From the NCBI RefSeq assembly GCF_038502225.1, contig NC_091292.1, positions 102,725,128 to 102,789,127 of the forward strand: a stretch of 64,000 nt of DNA. The letters are read 5' to 3'. Below, one piece after another: positions 30,465-41,016 of the stretch; within the stretch, counting starts at the first letter, position 1; the number at the start of each line of letters is the position of its first letter. The notes below the pieces were generated by a model. That model saw only the letters and a program-made list of their open reading frames with translations, was not told the DNA's origin and ran no database searches. Made by a program: the position numbers and the translations under genes. Source of the stretch: Cherax quadricarinatus. Lineage: Eukaryota; Arthropoda; Malacostraca; Decapoda; Parastacidae.

Positions 30465-32467
30465 TACCTGGAGTTTAGCTGGAGAGAGTTTCGGGGGTCA
30501 ACGCCCCCGCGGCCCGGTCTGTGACCAGGCCTCCTGGTGGATCAGCCCCTGATCAACCAGGCTGTTGCTGCTGGCTGCACGCAAACCAACGTATGAGCCA
30601 CAGCCCGGCTGATCAGGAACTGACTTTAGGTGCTTGTCCAGTGCCAGCTTGAAGACTGCCAGGGGTCTGTTGGTAATCCCCCTTATGTGTGCTGGGAGGC
30701 AGTTGAACAGTCTCGGGCCCCTGACACTTATTGTATGGTCTCTTAACGTGCTAGTGACACCCCTGCTTTTCATTGGGGGGATGGTGCATCGTCTGCCAAG
30801 TCTTTTGCTTTCGTAGTGAGTGATTTTCGTGTGCAAGTTCGGTACTAGTCCCTCTAGGATTTTCCAGGTGTATATAATCATGTATCTCTCCCGCCTGCGT
30901 TCCATGGAATACAGGTTTAGAAACCTCAAGCGCTCCCAGTAATTGAGGTGTTTTATCTCCGTTATGCGCGCCGTGAAAGTTCTCTGTACATTTTCTAGGT
31001 CGGCAATTTCACCTGCCTTGAAAGGTGCTGTTAGAGTGCAGCAATATTCCAGCCTAGATAGAACAAGTGACCTGAAGAGTGTCATCATGGGCTTGGCCTC
31101 CCTAGTTTTGAAGGTTCTCATTATCCATCCTGTCATTTTTCTAGCAGATGTGATTGATACAATGTTATGGTCCTTGAAGGTGAGATCCTCCGACATAATC
31201 ACTCCCAGGTCTTTGACGTTGGTGTTTCGCTCTATTTTGTGGCCAGAATTTGTTTTGTACTCTGATGAAGATTTAATTTCCTCATGTTTACCATATCTGA
31301 GTAATTGAAATTTCTCATCGTTGAACTTCATATTGTTTTCTGCAGCCCACTGAAAGATTTGGTTGATGTCCGCCTGGAGCCTTGCAGTGTCTGCAATGGA
31401 AGACACTGTCATGCAGATTCGGGTGTCATCTGCAAAGGAAGACACGGTGCTGTGGCTGACATCCTTGTCTATGTCGGATATGAGGATGAGGAACAAGATG
31501 GGAGCTAGTACTGTGCCTTGTGGAACAGAGCTTTTCACCGTAGCTGCCTCGGACTTTACTCTGTTGACGACTACTCTCTGTGTTCTGTTAGTGAGGAAAT
31601 TATAGATCCATCGACCGACTTTTCCTGTTATTCCTTTAGCACGCATTTTGTGCGCTATTACGCCATGGTCACACTTGTCGAAGGCTTTTGCAAAGTCTGT
31701 ATATATTACATCTGCATTCTTTTTGTCTTCTAGTGCATTTAGGACCTTGTCGTAGTGATCCAATAGTTGAGACAGACAGGAGCGACCTGTTCTAAACTCA
31801 TGTTGCCCTGGGTTGTGTAACTGATGGGTTTCTAGATGGATGGTGATCTTGCTTCTTAGGACCCTTTCAAAGATTTTTATGATATGGGATGTTAGTGCTA
31901 TTGGTCTGTAGTTCTTTGCTGTTGCTTTACTGCCCCCTTTGTGGAGTGGGGCTATGTCTGTTGTTTTTAGTAACTGAGGGACGACCCCCGTGTCCATGCT
32001 CCCTCTCCATAGGATGAAAAAGGCTCGTGATAGGGGCTTCTTGCAGTTCTTGATGAACACAGAGTTCCATGAGTCTGGCCCTGGGGCAGAGTGCATGGGC
32101 ATGTCATTTATCGCCTGTTCGAAGTCATTTGGCGTCAGGATAACATCGGATAGGCTTGTGTTAATCAAATTTTGTGGCTCTCTCATAAAAAATTCATTTT
32201 GATCTTCGACTCTCAGTCTGGTTAGCGGCTTGCTAAAAACTGAGTCATATTGGGACTTGAGTAGCTCACTTATTTCCTTGCTGTCATCTGTGTAGGACCC
32301 ATCTTGTTTAAGTAGGGGCCCAATACTGGACGTTGTTCTCGCTTTTGATTTGGCATAGGAGAAGAAATACTTTGGGTTTCTTTCGATTTCATTTATGGCT
32401 TTTAGTTCTTCCCGCGATTCCTGACTCCTAAAGGATTCTTTTAGCTTAAGTTCGATGCTTGCTATTT
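30465..32467 (-). mobile_element. CR1-group LINE copy 2, 5'-truncated
   Basis: Open frame across the whole remaining RT and C-terminal region (the ATG-started part is 30498-32186, 562 residues). It is nearly identical to copies 1 and 3 (for example FFILWRGSMD for FSILWRGSMD). The 5' junction is at GCTATTT|AGGTTATG, inside the segment between endonuclease and RT. High identity to the other copies implies recent activity of the family. Confidence 0.93.
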
Positions 32468-32550
32468 AGGTTATGTAAGGTTCGTCAGGAAACAGGACAA
32501 GATCTGTCTTACTTCCATTGGGGTTCTTTAATCTTCTCCCCCAGGATGCT
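32468..32550 (-). mobile_element. SINE body scrap
   Basis: GTCTTACTTCCATTGGGGTTCTTTAATC resembles the middle of the tRNA-headed SINE read on the minus strand. Short and diverged. Confidence 0.4.
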
Positions 32551-32615
32551 TACCTGGAGTTTACCTGGAGAGAGTTCCGGGGGTCAACGCCCCCGCGGCC
32601 CGGTCTATGACCAGG
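32551..32615 (-). mobile_element. 65-bp terminal stub of the CR1-group LINE
   Basis: Only the extreme 3' end of the element is present (TACCTGGAGTTTACCTGGAG to GGTCTATGACCAGG), an extreme 5' truncation. Confidence 0.85.
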
Positions 32616-33728
32616 TCAATTATTTAATTAGGTTAGTTTACTAACATGCTAGAGTTTGCAGTCTGACTTTTTATATAACAATCTGGTTTATGATTTATTA
32701 CATTTGGAGCTTTTATGTAACAATATGTTATAACACTGAAGCGGAACATATGTTTAGTTATTACATATGTTGAAATATAGGTCATAACGAGGATGTCATT
32801 ATAAATGCTAATATCATTCGGCTCATCAGACCTGTTATTGATAAATTGGGCCTTAAAATAAATAATCCTAGCAGGGTTTATGTCAGATTTAAAAAATGCT
32901 TTTTATCTTTATTTTTGAAGCAGGTGGCTGATGGGAAACTTTTTGCATCGTTTGGAAGTAAGTTCCAAATTTTAGGGTCCTTTATTTGATTGAGTGTCCA
33001 TGTAAGTTGAGCCGCACAGATGGTGCTGGCAAGATTGGACCATATAGTTGAGAAGTCACTATATGGTTCAGCTATATGGTTCAGTATAATCTCTCTTGTC
33101 TTAGTAATCCTACATGAGCCTAGTATTTGAGAAAGTGTTTTCTAGGTCTTTTTGATATTGCCATCTATTTCTTAGCATAACACAGCTGTTCAGATTTCTT
33201 TATAAGCATATTGGGTGTTGATGTATATGTTTTTTGCTAATTCTTTGGGAATTAAACCCAGAGGTAATGTTTTTTGTCAACAGAGCTGATGATAGTGTTG
33301 TTTAGCTAAGGGCTACTTAGTTTTCCTGTTGTTACCTGTTTGGTCTTTTAAGGGACGAGGTTTACTGAGAAGCATTGATTTTTTTTTAAGGAAAACTTGA
33401 GAACGTTAGTGAATATCTTGATAATTATCGAGTTCTGTTTGCCAGTCACTGATATGTATTGACATGATAAAATTATTCACTGAAATGTCGTCGTGGAGCC
33501 TAAAGAGGTATTACAGGTGTCAGTTGGTGATCTGGCTTTGTTGAAAACAAGGAAGGTTGCGTAAAGACTAGTTGTATACTCGTCAGTGATTGTGTCAGCT
33601 TATTTTACGATGTTTAAGTCTGCTGGGGTTTAGTCAAGGGAGATCCACCTAACTGGGAATTTATTGTTCCCGTTGCTCTTTCAGGAGGAAACTTTATTTC
33701 CTTTATAATTCTCGTCTATATCTGGTTT
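32616..33728. other. Unassigned AT-rich stretch
   Basis: 1.1 kb between two LINE copies. Both strands are full of stops. A short tandem ATATGGTTCAG(C/T) pair lies at 33059-33085. No gene, SINE or inverted repeat recognised. Confidence 0.4.
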
Positions 33729-33761
33729 TACCTGGAGTTTACCTGGAGAGAGTTTCGGGGG

Positions 33762-36700
33762 TCAACGCCCCCGCGGCCCGGTCTGTGACCAGGCCTCCTG
33801 GTGGATCAGCGCCTGATCAACCAGGCTGTTGCTGCTGGCTGCACGCAAACCAACGTACGAGCCACAGCCCGGCTGATCAGGAACTGACTTTAGGTGCTTG
33901 TCCAGTGCCAGCTTGAAGACTGCCAGGGGTCTGTTGGTAATCCCCCTTATGTGTGCTGGGAGGCAGTTGAACAGTCTCGGGCCCCTGACACTTATTGTAT
34001 GGTCTCTTAACGTGCTAGTGACACCCCTGCTTTTCATTGGGGGGATGGTGCATCGTCTGCCAAGTCTTTTGCTTTCGTAGTGAGTGATTTTCGTGTGCAA
34101 GTTCGGTACTAGTCCCTCTAGGATTTTCCAGGTGTATATAATCATGTATCTCTCCCTCCTGCATTCCAGGGAATACAGGTTTAGAAACCTCAAGCGCTCC
34201 CAGTAATTGAGGTGTTTTATCTCCGTTATGCGCGCCGTGAAAGTTCTCTGTACATTTTCTAGGTCGGCAATTTCACCTGCCTTGAAAGGTGCTGTTAGAG
34301 TGCAGCAATATTCCAGCCTAGATAGAACAAGTGACCTGAAGAGTGTCATCATGGGCTTGGCCTCCCTAGTTTTGAAGGTTCTCATTATCCATCCTGTCAT
34401 TTTTCTAGCAGATGCGATTGATACAATGTTATGGTCCTTGAAGGTGAGATCCTCCGACATAATCACTCCCAGGTCTTTGACGTTGGTGTTTCGCTCTATT
34501 TTGTGGCCAGAATTTGTTTTGTACTCTGATGAAGATTTAATTTCCTCATGTTTACCATATCTGAGTAATTGAAATTTCTCATCGTTGAACTTCATATTGT
34601 TTTCTGCAGCCAACTGAAAGATTTGGTTGATGTCCGCCTGGAGCCTTGCAGTGTCTGCAATGGAAGACACTGTCATGCAGATTCGGGTGTCATCCGCAAA
34701 GGAAGACACGGTGCTGTGGCTGACATCCTTGTCTATGTCGGATATGAGGATGAGGAACAAGATGGGAGCTAGTACTGTGCCTTGTGGAACAGAGCTTTTC
34801 ACCGTAGCTGCCTCGGACTTTACTCTGTTGACGACTACTCTCTGTGTTCTGTTAGTGAGGAAATTATAGATCCATCGACCGACTTTTCCTGTTATTCCTT
34901 TAGCGCGCATTTTGTGCGCTATTACGCCATGGTCACACTTGTCGAAGGCTTTTGCAAAGTCTGTATATATTACATCTGCATTCTTTTTGTCTTCTAGTGC
35001 ATTTAGGACCTTGTCGTAGTGATCCAGTAGTTGAGACAGACAGGAGCGACCTGTTCTAAACCCATGTTGCCTTGGGTTGTGTAACTGATGGGTTTCTAGA
35101 TGGGTGGTGATCTTACTTCTTAGGACCCTTTCAAAGATTTTTATGATATGGGATGTTAGTGCTATTGGTCTGTAGTTCTTTGCTATTGCTTTACTGCCCC
35201 CTTTGTGGAGTGGGGCTATGTCTGTTGTTTTTAGTAACTGAGGGACGACCCCCGTGTCCATGCTCCCTCTCCATAGGATGGAAAAGGCTCGTGATAGGGG
35301 CTTCTTGCAGTTCTTGATGAACACAGAGTTCCATGAGTCTGGCCCTGGGGCAGAGTGCATGGGCATGTCATTTATCGCCTGTTCGAAGTCATTTGGCGTC
35401 AGGATAACATCGGATAGGCTTGTGTTAATCAAATTTTGTGGCTCTCTCATAAAAAATTCATTTTGATCTTCGACTCTCAGTCTGGTTAGCGGCTTGCTAA
35501 AAACTGAGTCATATTGGGACTTGAGTAGCTCACTCATTTCCTTGCTGTCATCTGTGTAGGACCCATCTTGTTTAAGTAGGGGCCCAATACTGGACGTTGT
35601 TCTCGATTTTGATTTGGCATAGGAGAAGAAATACTTTGGGTTTCTTTCGATTTCATTTATAGCTTTTAGTTCTTCCCGCGATTCCTGACTCCTAAAGGAT
35701 TCTTTTAGCTTAAGTTCGATGCTTGCTATTTCTCTGACCAGTGTCTCCCTGCGCATTTCAGATATATTGACCTCTTTTAGCCGCTCTGTTATTCTTTTCC
35801 GTCGCCTGTAAAGGGAGCGCCTGTCTCTTTCTATTTTACATCTACTCCTCCTTTTTCTTAGAGGAATAAACCTTGTGCATACATCGAGTGCCACCGAGTT
35901 AATCTGTTCTAGGCATAAGTTTGGGTCTGTGTTGCTTAGTATATCTTCCCAGCTTATATCGGTTAGGACTTGGTTTACTTGGTCCCACTTTATGTTTTTG
36001 TTATTGAAGTTGAATTTGGTGAATGCTCCCTCGTGACTAGTCTCATTTTGTCGGTCTGGGGCTCCACGCATACATGTCTGAACCTCAATTATGTTGTGAT
36101 CTGAGTATATTGTTTTTGATATGGTGACATTTCTTATCAGATCATCATTGTTAGTGAAGATGAGGTCTAGTGTATTCTCCAGTCTAGTAGGCTCTATTAT
36201 TTGCTGGTTTAAATTGAATTTTGTGCAGAGATTTAAAAGCTCGTGTGAGTGTGAGTTTTCATCAGAGCTGCCTCCTGGTGTTATTACTGCAACAATATTA
36301 TTTGCTATATTCCTCCATTTTAGGTGCCTTAAGTTGAAATCCCCCAGGAGCAAGATGTTGGGTGCAGGAGCTGGAAGATTTTCCAGACAGTGGTCAATTT
36401 TTAACAGCTGTTCCTGGAATTGCTGGGATGTTGCATCCAGAGGCTTGTAGACTACCACAATGACTAGGTTTTGGTTCTCGACCTTTACTGCTAAAACTTC
36501 CACTACGTCATTTGAGGCATTAAGCAGTTCTGTGCAAACAAGTGACTCTGCAATGTACAGGCCAACCCCCCCCCCCTTTTGCCTGTTCACTCTGTCACAT
36601 CTGTATAGGTTGTAACCTGGGATCCATATTTCGTTGTCCAAGTGATCCTTTATGTGGGTCTCAGTGAAAGCCGCGAACATTGCCTTTGCCTCTGCAAGCA

Positions 36701-36872
36701 GTCCACGGATGAAAGGTATTTTGTTGTTTGTTGCTGGCTTTAGACCCTGTATATTTGCAAAGAAGAATGTTATCGGACTGGTGGTATTGTTGGTACTGGG
36801 GGGGGATTTTTTTTCCGGCATTAGTATCTGTATCTGTTGGTTTGGAGTGGAGGCCATCGACTGTGGTTCCAC
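33762..36872 (-). CDS. CR1-group LINE ORF2, endonuclease-reverse transcriptase
   Basis: 1036 residues, intact. The N-terminal endonuclease (about 30-270) has FANIQGLKPA, FTETHIKDH, GGGVGLYIAES, LLLGDFNLRHLKW and YSDHNII. The RT (about 500-780) has APGPDSWNS, NYRPIALTSHIIKIFERVL, QHGFRTGRSC, TDFAKAFDKCDHG, SSVPQGTVLAP and FADDTRI. The C-terminal part has LEYCCTLTAPFKAG, YWERLRFLNLYSLECRRERY and RGPRLFNCLP, typical of the CR1/L2 group. It nicks DNA and copies the element's RNA at the target. The start may be the ATG at 36872 or the one five codons later. Overlap with the end of ORF1 suggests coupled translation. Confidence 0.93.
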   Translation of the reverse strand: MEPQSMASTPNQQIQILMPEKKSPPSTNNTTSPITFFFANIQGLKPATNNKIPFIRGLLAEAKAMFAAFTETHIKDHLDNEIWIPGYNLYRCDRVNRQKGGGVGLYIAESLVCTELLNASNDVVEVLAVKVENQNLVIVVVYKPLDATSQQFQEQLLKIDHCLENLPAPAPNILLLGDFNLRHLKWRNIANNIVAVITPGGSSDENSHSHELLNLCTKFNLNQQIIEPTRLENTLDLIFTNNDDLIRNVTISKTIYSDHNIIEVQTCMRGAPDRQNETSHEGAFTKFNFNNKNIKWDQVNQVLTDISWEDILSNTDPNLCLEQINSVALDVCTRFIPLRKRRSRCKIERDRRSLYRRRKRITERLKEVNISEMRRETLVREIASIELKLKESFRSQESREELKAINEIERNPKYFFSYAKSKSRTTSSIGPLLKQDGSYTDDSKEMSELLKSQYDSVFSKPLTRLRVEDQNEFFMREPQNLINTSLSDVILTPNDFEQAINDMPMHSAPGPDSWNSVFIKNCKKPLSRAFSILWRGSMDTGVVPQLLKTTDIAPLHKGGSKAIAKNYRPIALTSHIIKIFERVLRSKITTHLETHQLHNPRQHGFRTGRSCLSQLLDHYDKVLNALEDKKNADVIYTDFAKAFDKCDHGVIAHKMRAKGITGKVGRWIYNFLTNRTQRVVVNRVKSEAATVKSSVPQGTVLAPILFLILISDIDKDVSHSTVSSFADDTRICMTVSSIADTARLQADINQIFQLAAENNMKFNDEKFQLLRYGKHEEIKSSSEYKTNSGHKIERNTNVKDLGVIMSEDLTFKDHNIVSIASARKMTGWIMRTFKTREAKPMMTLFRSLVLSRLEYCCTLTAPFKAGEIADLENVQRTFTARITEIKHLNYWERLRFLNLYSLECRRERYMIIYTWKILEGLVPNLHTKITHYESKRLGRRCTIPPMKSRGVTSTLRDHTISVRGPRLFNCLPAHIRGITNRPLAVFKLALDKHLKSVPDQPGCGSYVGLRAASSNSLVDQALIHQEAWSQTGPRGR

Positions 36873-38008
36873 TCCAGGAATGACTGGATTTGGTGTACGA
36901 TTTCTGCCATTTCCTGCCAGTTTTTTTTCCTTCCTGGCACTAAAAAACCTCTCCCTCTTGAGTGGCTGTGGCTACCCAGGTTTTCCCATGGCCTGGATGT
37001 TTTGTATCTTTTTGTCCCCTTTAGATGGTATGCCTGGCAATTTAAGTTATAGCACAGTCTTTCCTGTACTGAAGAGGTACACATTTCAGGGTGAAAAAGC
37101 TTACAGGAAGGGAGTTTGCATTTTCCTGTTGTCATATGGGCATGGCATTTTCTAGGGTGGTCATAGTTGCATGTCCCATCTGTTTTTCCAGATTTCCCAT
37201 GCCTGCAGATACCAAGTGCATAGTATGTGCACAGGCTTGGTTTCCGCTTGCCTTGGGTTTCTGTGACTGTATTCCCTGTTGGTGCATGTTTCCCTGTCTT
37301 ACTTCTATCCTCCCTAGCACCAACAATGGAGCTCCCACCAGTTGTTTTTGGTAATTTATCCTCACTATTGCTATTGGAGTCCTCTTGTTTGCTATTTCCT
37401 GCGGTATTTCTAGTTTGCAATATTGGTTTTATCTTATCTTTGACTACACTTGTTTCCCTACTATGGCTCCTGTCCCCTATGAGGTCATTTATATGTATTC
37501 CTTCCTGCGTATAATTCCCGACTACCTGGACAAAATCTCCAGCTTCACCATTACTGTCTCCCAGGACAGTATTTCCAGCTTCACCATTTCTGTCTCCCAG
37601 GACAGCACCTCCAGCTTCACCATTACTGTCTCCCAGGACAGCACTATCAGCCCCACATTTACTGACTACCAGGACATCACCTCCAGCCTTACAGTTTGTG
37701 ACTACATGGCCAGTATCAAGGGCAGTACCATTGAGCCCAGACTTTTTATGTTCCCATCTGTTGTAGAAAGCTTCCAGGTTTTCTATGAAAGCAGCTTTGA
37801 TGTTATCCTCTTTTAATACTCTTGTGATTTTAGTCCACAGATTTTCCTCATTTGGGCATACCCAGAAACACTTCTCTGTTTTAATACTGCTTGTAGCTAG
37901 TTCTGGGATATCTGCACAAGGGGCGTGACACCAATTTCCACAAAAATGACAATTTATCCATGTGGAAGCCCGTTTGTTTGACTGACCACAGACTACACAC
38001 AGCTTCAT
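36821..38008 (-). CDS. CR1-group LINE ORF1 with PHD-like and CCCH zinc fingers
   Basis: 395 residues. The N-terminal 60 residues are a Cys/His-rich PHD-like finger (CVVCGQSN, CHFCGNWCHAPC, CFWVCP), a feature known in ORF1 proteins of some CR1-group LINEs. The middle holds a degenerate repeat of about 12 residues (VLGDSNGEAG). The C-terminal third has three CCCH-type fingers: C-x8-C-x11-C-x3-H, then two C-x8-C-x4-C-x3-H (CHAHMTTGKCKLPSCKLFH and CTSSVQERLCYNLNCQAYH), suggesting RNA binding. The tail is basic. The final 52 bp overlap the start of ORF2. The function is inferred from motifs only. Confidence 0.85.
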   Translation of the reverse strand: MKLCVVCGQSNKRASTWINCHFCGNWCHAPCADIPELATSSIKTEKCFWVCPNEENLWTKITRVLKEDNIKAAFIENLEAFYNRWEHKKSGLNGTALDTGHVVTNCKAGGDVLVVSKCGADSAVLGDSNGEAGGAVLGDRNGEAGNTVLGDSNGEAGDFVQVVGNYTQEGIHINDLIGDRSHSRETSVVKDKIKPILQTRNTAGNSKQEDSNSNSEDKLPKTTGGSSIVGAREDRSKTGKHAPTGNTVTETQGKRKPSLCTYYALGICRHGKSGKTDGTCNYDHPRKCHAHMTTGKCKLPSCKLFHPEMCTSSVQERLCYNLNCQAYHLKGTKRYKTSRPWENLGSHSHSRGRGFLVPGRKKNWQEMAEIVHQIQSFLEWNHSRWPPLQTNRYRY

Positions 38009-38030
38009 AATGATTTGAATGGTTGATTTA

Positions 38031-38930
38031 CTGCAATTCTACTAGCAACCTCTTGAATATTATATTAATAACCTTAAATGAAGCTCTAGCTATTTGTATT
38101 TCTGTTTCTAACTCTTTTTGTATATTGGACAGCTTACCGTCACGTTCCTGATTTTTAATGTTTGTGTTTATAAGGGCGCCTACAACCCCATCCGTTTACA
38201 GTCTGCTTTATTGTCCAACGAAACTGTTTGAAACCAGTCCCGGGTTTGGACCAGTCAAGGGTTCGGACCAGTCAAGGGTTCGGACCAGTCGATGTGCTCT
38301 GATCAGTGGGTCACTTATTTAAAACATACTGGTCGGTGATTTGAGCTAACACATGAAGGATCTATGGAAATTATCTACCCGAGTAATATGTGATTTGACT
38401 GATACAAAAGTATAACTTGCGTGTTGAAGAGCCGGTGATATCTGGCAGCTCCTACAATGACGAACGGTCGACCTCCTTGTTTATCAATCGCTGTATCTGG
38501 CTTTTCTATTTTTTTTTTCCGTCTCCACCACAATAAATGCTATATTATCACTATAGTTGACTGGTGCAAATTTTGGAGGAAGGACGCTTTTTCTGTAGTA
38601 ATAATTGCTTCTCGTTGTGTATATTGCGACCGCTGGTAACTACAGGTTATATGAAATTCACAGTAACGTCTCGTATTTCAAGAAAAAGAAACTAATGAAA
38701 GTCACTCCACTCCACTAAGTACCATTATAATACTGGTTAGTTGCTACTACAACACTGTATTCTCTATTCACTGGTATCACTAGATTATATGCGAGTACAC
38801 TAGCAAGCCAGGAAGATTATTAAAAACAGCTGACCTGTGGTAAGTTTCTGGCGACTTTTGGCACCTGCCTCTATAGGCTTATCACTTCATTTACAAATTC
38901 ACCTGTTTTCAAATGACACTTTAGCCTTCT
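38031..38930. other. 5' flank or UTR of LINE copy 3 and unassigned sequence
   Basis: Contains about three tandem copies of an 18-bp GGACCAGTCAAGGGTTC unit at 38240-38295. No coding region recognised. Part of it could be the LINE promoter. Confidence 0.45.
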
Positions 38931-38931
38931 C

Positions 38932-39432
38932 AGCCCGGTCCGTGACCAGGCCTCATGGTGGATCAGGGCCTGATCAACCAGGCTGTTACTGCTGGCTGCA
39001 CGCAATCCAACGTGCGAACCACAGCCCGTCTGGTCAGGTACCGACTTTAGGTGCTTGTCCAGTGCCAGCTTGATGACAGCCAGGGGTCTATTGGTAATCC
39101 CCCTTATGTATGCTGGGAGGCAGTTGAACAGTCTTTGGCCCCTGACACTTACTGTGTTGTCTCTTAACGTGCTAGTGACACCCCTGCTTTTCATTGGGGG
39201 GATGTTGCATCGTCTGCCGAGTCTTTTGCTTTTGTAAGGAGTGATTTTCGTGTGCAAGTTTGGTACTAGTCCCTCTAGGATTTTACAGGTGTATATAATC
39301 ATGTATCTCTCCCGCCTGCGTTCCAGGGAGTACAGGTTCAGGTACTTCAGGCGTTCCCAGTAATTAAATTTGTTTTCCAGCCTAGATAGAACAAGCGACC
39401 TGAAGAGTGTCATCATGGGCTTGGCATCCCTA
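38932..39432 (-). mobile_element. CR1-group LINE copy 4, internally deleted fragment
   Basis: Encodes 188 residues matching the C-terminus of ORF2, from AKPMMTLFRSLVLSRLE to HEAWSRTGLR. The segment YCCTLTAPFKAGEIADLENV... is missing (joined as SRLENKFNYWERLKYL). It also lacks the extreme 3' end. It is more diverged than copies 1-3. Confidence 0.88.
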
Positions 39433-39486
39433 GGCATGCTAGAGGCCTTCTTTTTAATTAATGACCTTCTTTTTAATTAATATTTT

Positions 39487-41006
39487 GTGATGAATGGTTT
39501 GAAAAACCGACAAGTTGAAGATTGAGACACTTATGCAGCATATGGAAATCTTTATTCAGGAAACGTTTCGCCACACAGTGGCTTCATCAGTCCAATACAA
39601 AGAGGAAGGCGTAAGGAGAGGAGTAGAATGAGGTAATCAGTCCCTCAACCTGGAGTCGATGTGTTCAGTCCATCAATCTTGTAGAATGTACAGCATAGGG
39701 CCGTAGACGTGGCTTATATACTGTAGTGAGGTGAGGTGAAGCAGGCGGAGGTGGGGTCATAGTGGTACCATCCACTAGTCGAAGTAGGTCTTGGTCCAAA
39801 GGTTGAACAAGTGTTGAAGAATTCTTTGTAACAAAATCCAATGATGCTGCAGTGTCTGACAGTTGTGATGAATGGTTTGAAAAACCGACAAGTTGAAGAT
39901 TGAGACACTTATGCAGCATATGGACTGAACACATCGACTCCAGGTTGAGGGACTGATTACCTCATTCTACTCCTCTCCTTACGCCTTCCTCTTTGTATTG
40001 GACTGATGAAGCCACTGTGTGGCGAAACGTTTCCTGAATAAAGATTTCCATATGCTGCATAAGTGTCTCAATCTTCAACTTGTCGGTTTTTCAAACCATT
40101 CATCACAACTGTCAGACACTGCAGCATCATTGGATTTTGTTACAAAGAATTCTTCAACACTTGTTCAACCTTTGGACCAAGACCTACTTCGACTAGTGGA
40201 TGGTACCACTATGACCCCACCTCCGCCTGCTTCACCTCACCTCACTACAGTATATAAGCCACGTCTACGGCCCTATGCTGTACATTCTACAAGATTGATG
40301 GATTGAACACATCGACTCCAGGTTGAGGGACTGATTACTTCATTCTACTCCTCTCCTTACGCCTTCCTCTTTGTATTGGACTGATGAAGCCACTGTGTGG
40401 CGAATTATTATTATTATTATAATCAAGGGGGAAGCGCTAAACCCAGAGGATTATACAGCGCCTGGGGGGGATGTGGAAGGCATTCAGGCTTAATTCGGGG
40501 AACTGGAGCACAGATCCAATTCCCTAAATCAAGAGCCCCTCACCAACATCAAGGAACCTTCCTTGAGGGGACTGTGTGGCGAAACGTTTAAAGATTTCCA
40601 TATGCTGCATAAGTGTCTCAATCTTCAACTTGTCGGTTTTTCAAACCATTCATCACAACTGTCAGACACTGCAGCATCATTGGATTTTGTTACAAAGAAT
40701 TCTTCAACACTTGTTCAACCTTTGGACCAAGACCTACTTCGACTAGTGGATGGTACCACTATGACCCCACCTCCGCCTGCTTCACCTCACCTCACTACAG
40801 TATATAAGCCACGTCTACGGCCCTATGCTGTACATTCTACAAGATTGATGGACTGAACACATCGACTCCAGGTTGAGGGACTGATTACCTCATTCTACTC
40901 CTCTCCTTACGCCTTCCTCTTTGTATTGGACTGATGAAGCCACTGTGTGGCGAAACGTTTCCTGAATAAAGATTTCCATATGCTGCATAAGTGTCTCAAT
41001 CTTCAA
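39487..41006. mobile_element. Nonautonomous Penelope-type insertion: inverted plus tandem 378-bp units with hammerhead-like core
   Basis: Flanked by the duplication TTAATATTTT, up to 12 bp (39477-39486 and 41007-41016), so it entered as one unit. It consists of about 1.15 units on the minus strand (39487-39921) followed by plus-strand units. Starts of GGACTGATGAAG are at 40000, 40378 and 40928, the last displaced by a SINE and a small deletion. Each unit holds, in order, CTGATGA, a GCCAC/GTGGC hairpin and GAAACG, then a short open frame without known domains, then TATATAAG in the CACCTCACCTCA region. The same order of landmarks (TTCACCTGACCTCA, TATAAAT, CACTGTGTGGGCGAAACG, TGTCGGT, ACACTGCAG) occurs at the ends of the Penelope element at 61-62 kb. 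Confidence 0.75.
40405..40570 (-). mobile_element. 166-bp SINE with 13-bp target duplication
   Basis: Inserted inside the hairpin/GAAA region of the 378-bp unit. ACTGTGTGGCGAA is present on both sides (40392-40404 and 40571-40583). The (TTA)n on the left is the tail, so the element is on the minus strand. The body has CAAGGGGGAAGCGCTAAACC, TTATACAGCGCCTGG and a terminal CCTTCCTTGAGGGG. Confidence 0.88.
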
Positions 41007-41016
41007 TTAATATTTT

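Larger units (their letters stand above)
33729..38030 (-). mobile_element. CR1-group LINE copy 3 with ORF1 and ORF2
   Basis: The most complete copy of the family: ORF1 36821-38008 and ORF2 33762-36872, overlapping by 52 bp, with the same 3' end as the other copies. Both frames are uninterrupted. The 5' limit is uncertain; sequence to about 38170 may still be 5' UTR. Confidence 0.92.

Noticed and set aside
36121..36450. Plus-strand frames of 60-170 residues across the CR1-group copies (25.3-28.3, 30.6-32.2, 33.9-37.8 kb)
   Set aside because: They repeat identically in each LINE copy and are antisense shadows of ORF1 and ORF2.
39999..40030. Active hammerhead ribozyme
   Set aside because: The core boxes and stem II are present, but an extra A and the lack of a recognisable stem III plus cleavage triplet prevent a confident call; reported only as hammerhead-like.
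39665..40856. Repeated 89-97-residue frames in the 378-bp units as protein genes
   Set aside because: They lie in a noncoding PLE-like terminal repeat, occur on both strands with the units, and lack known domains; start codons differ between copies.
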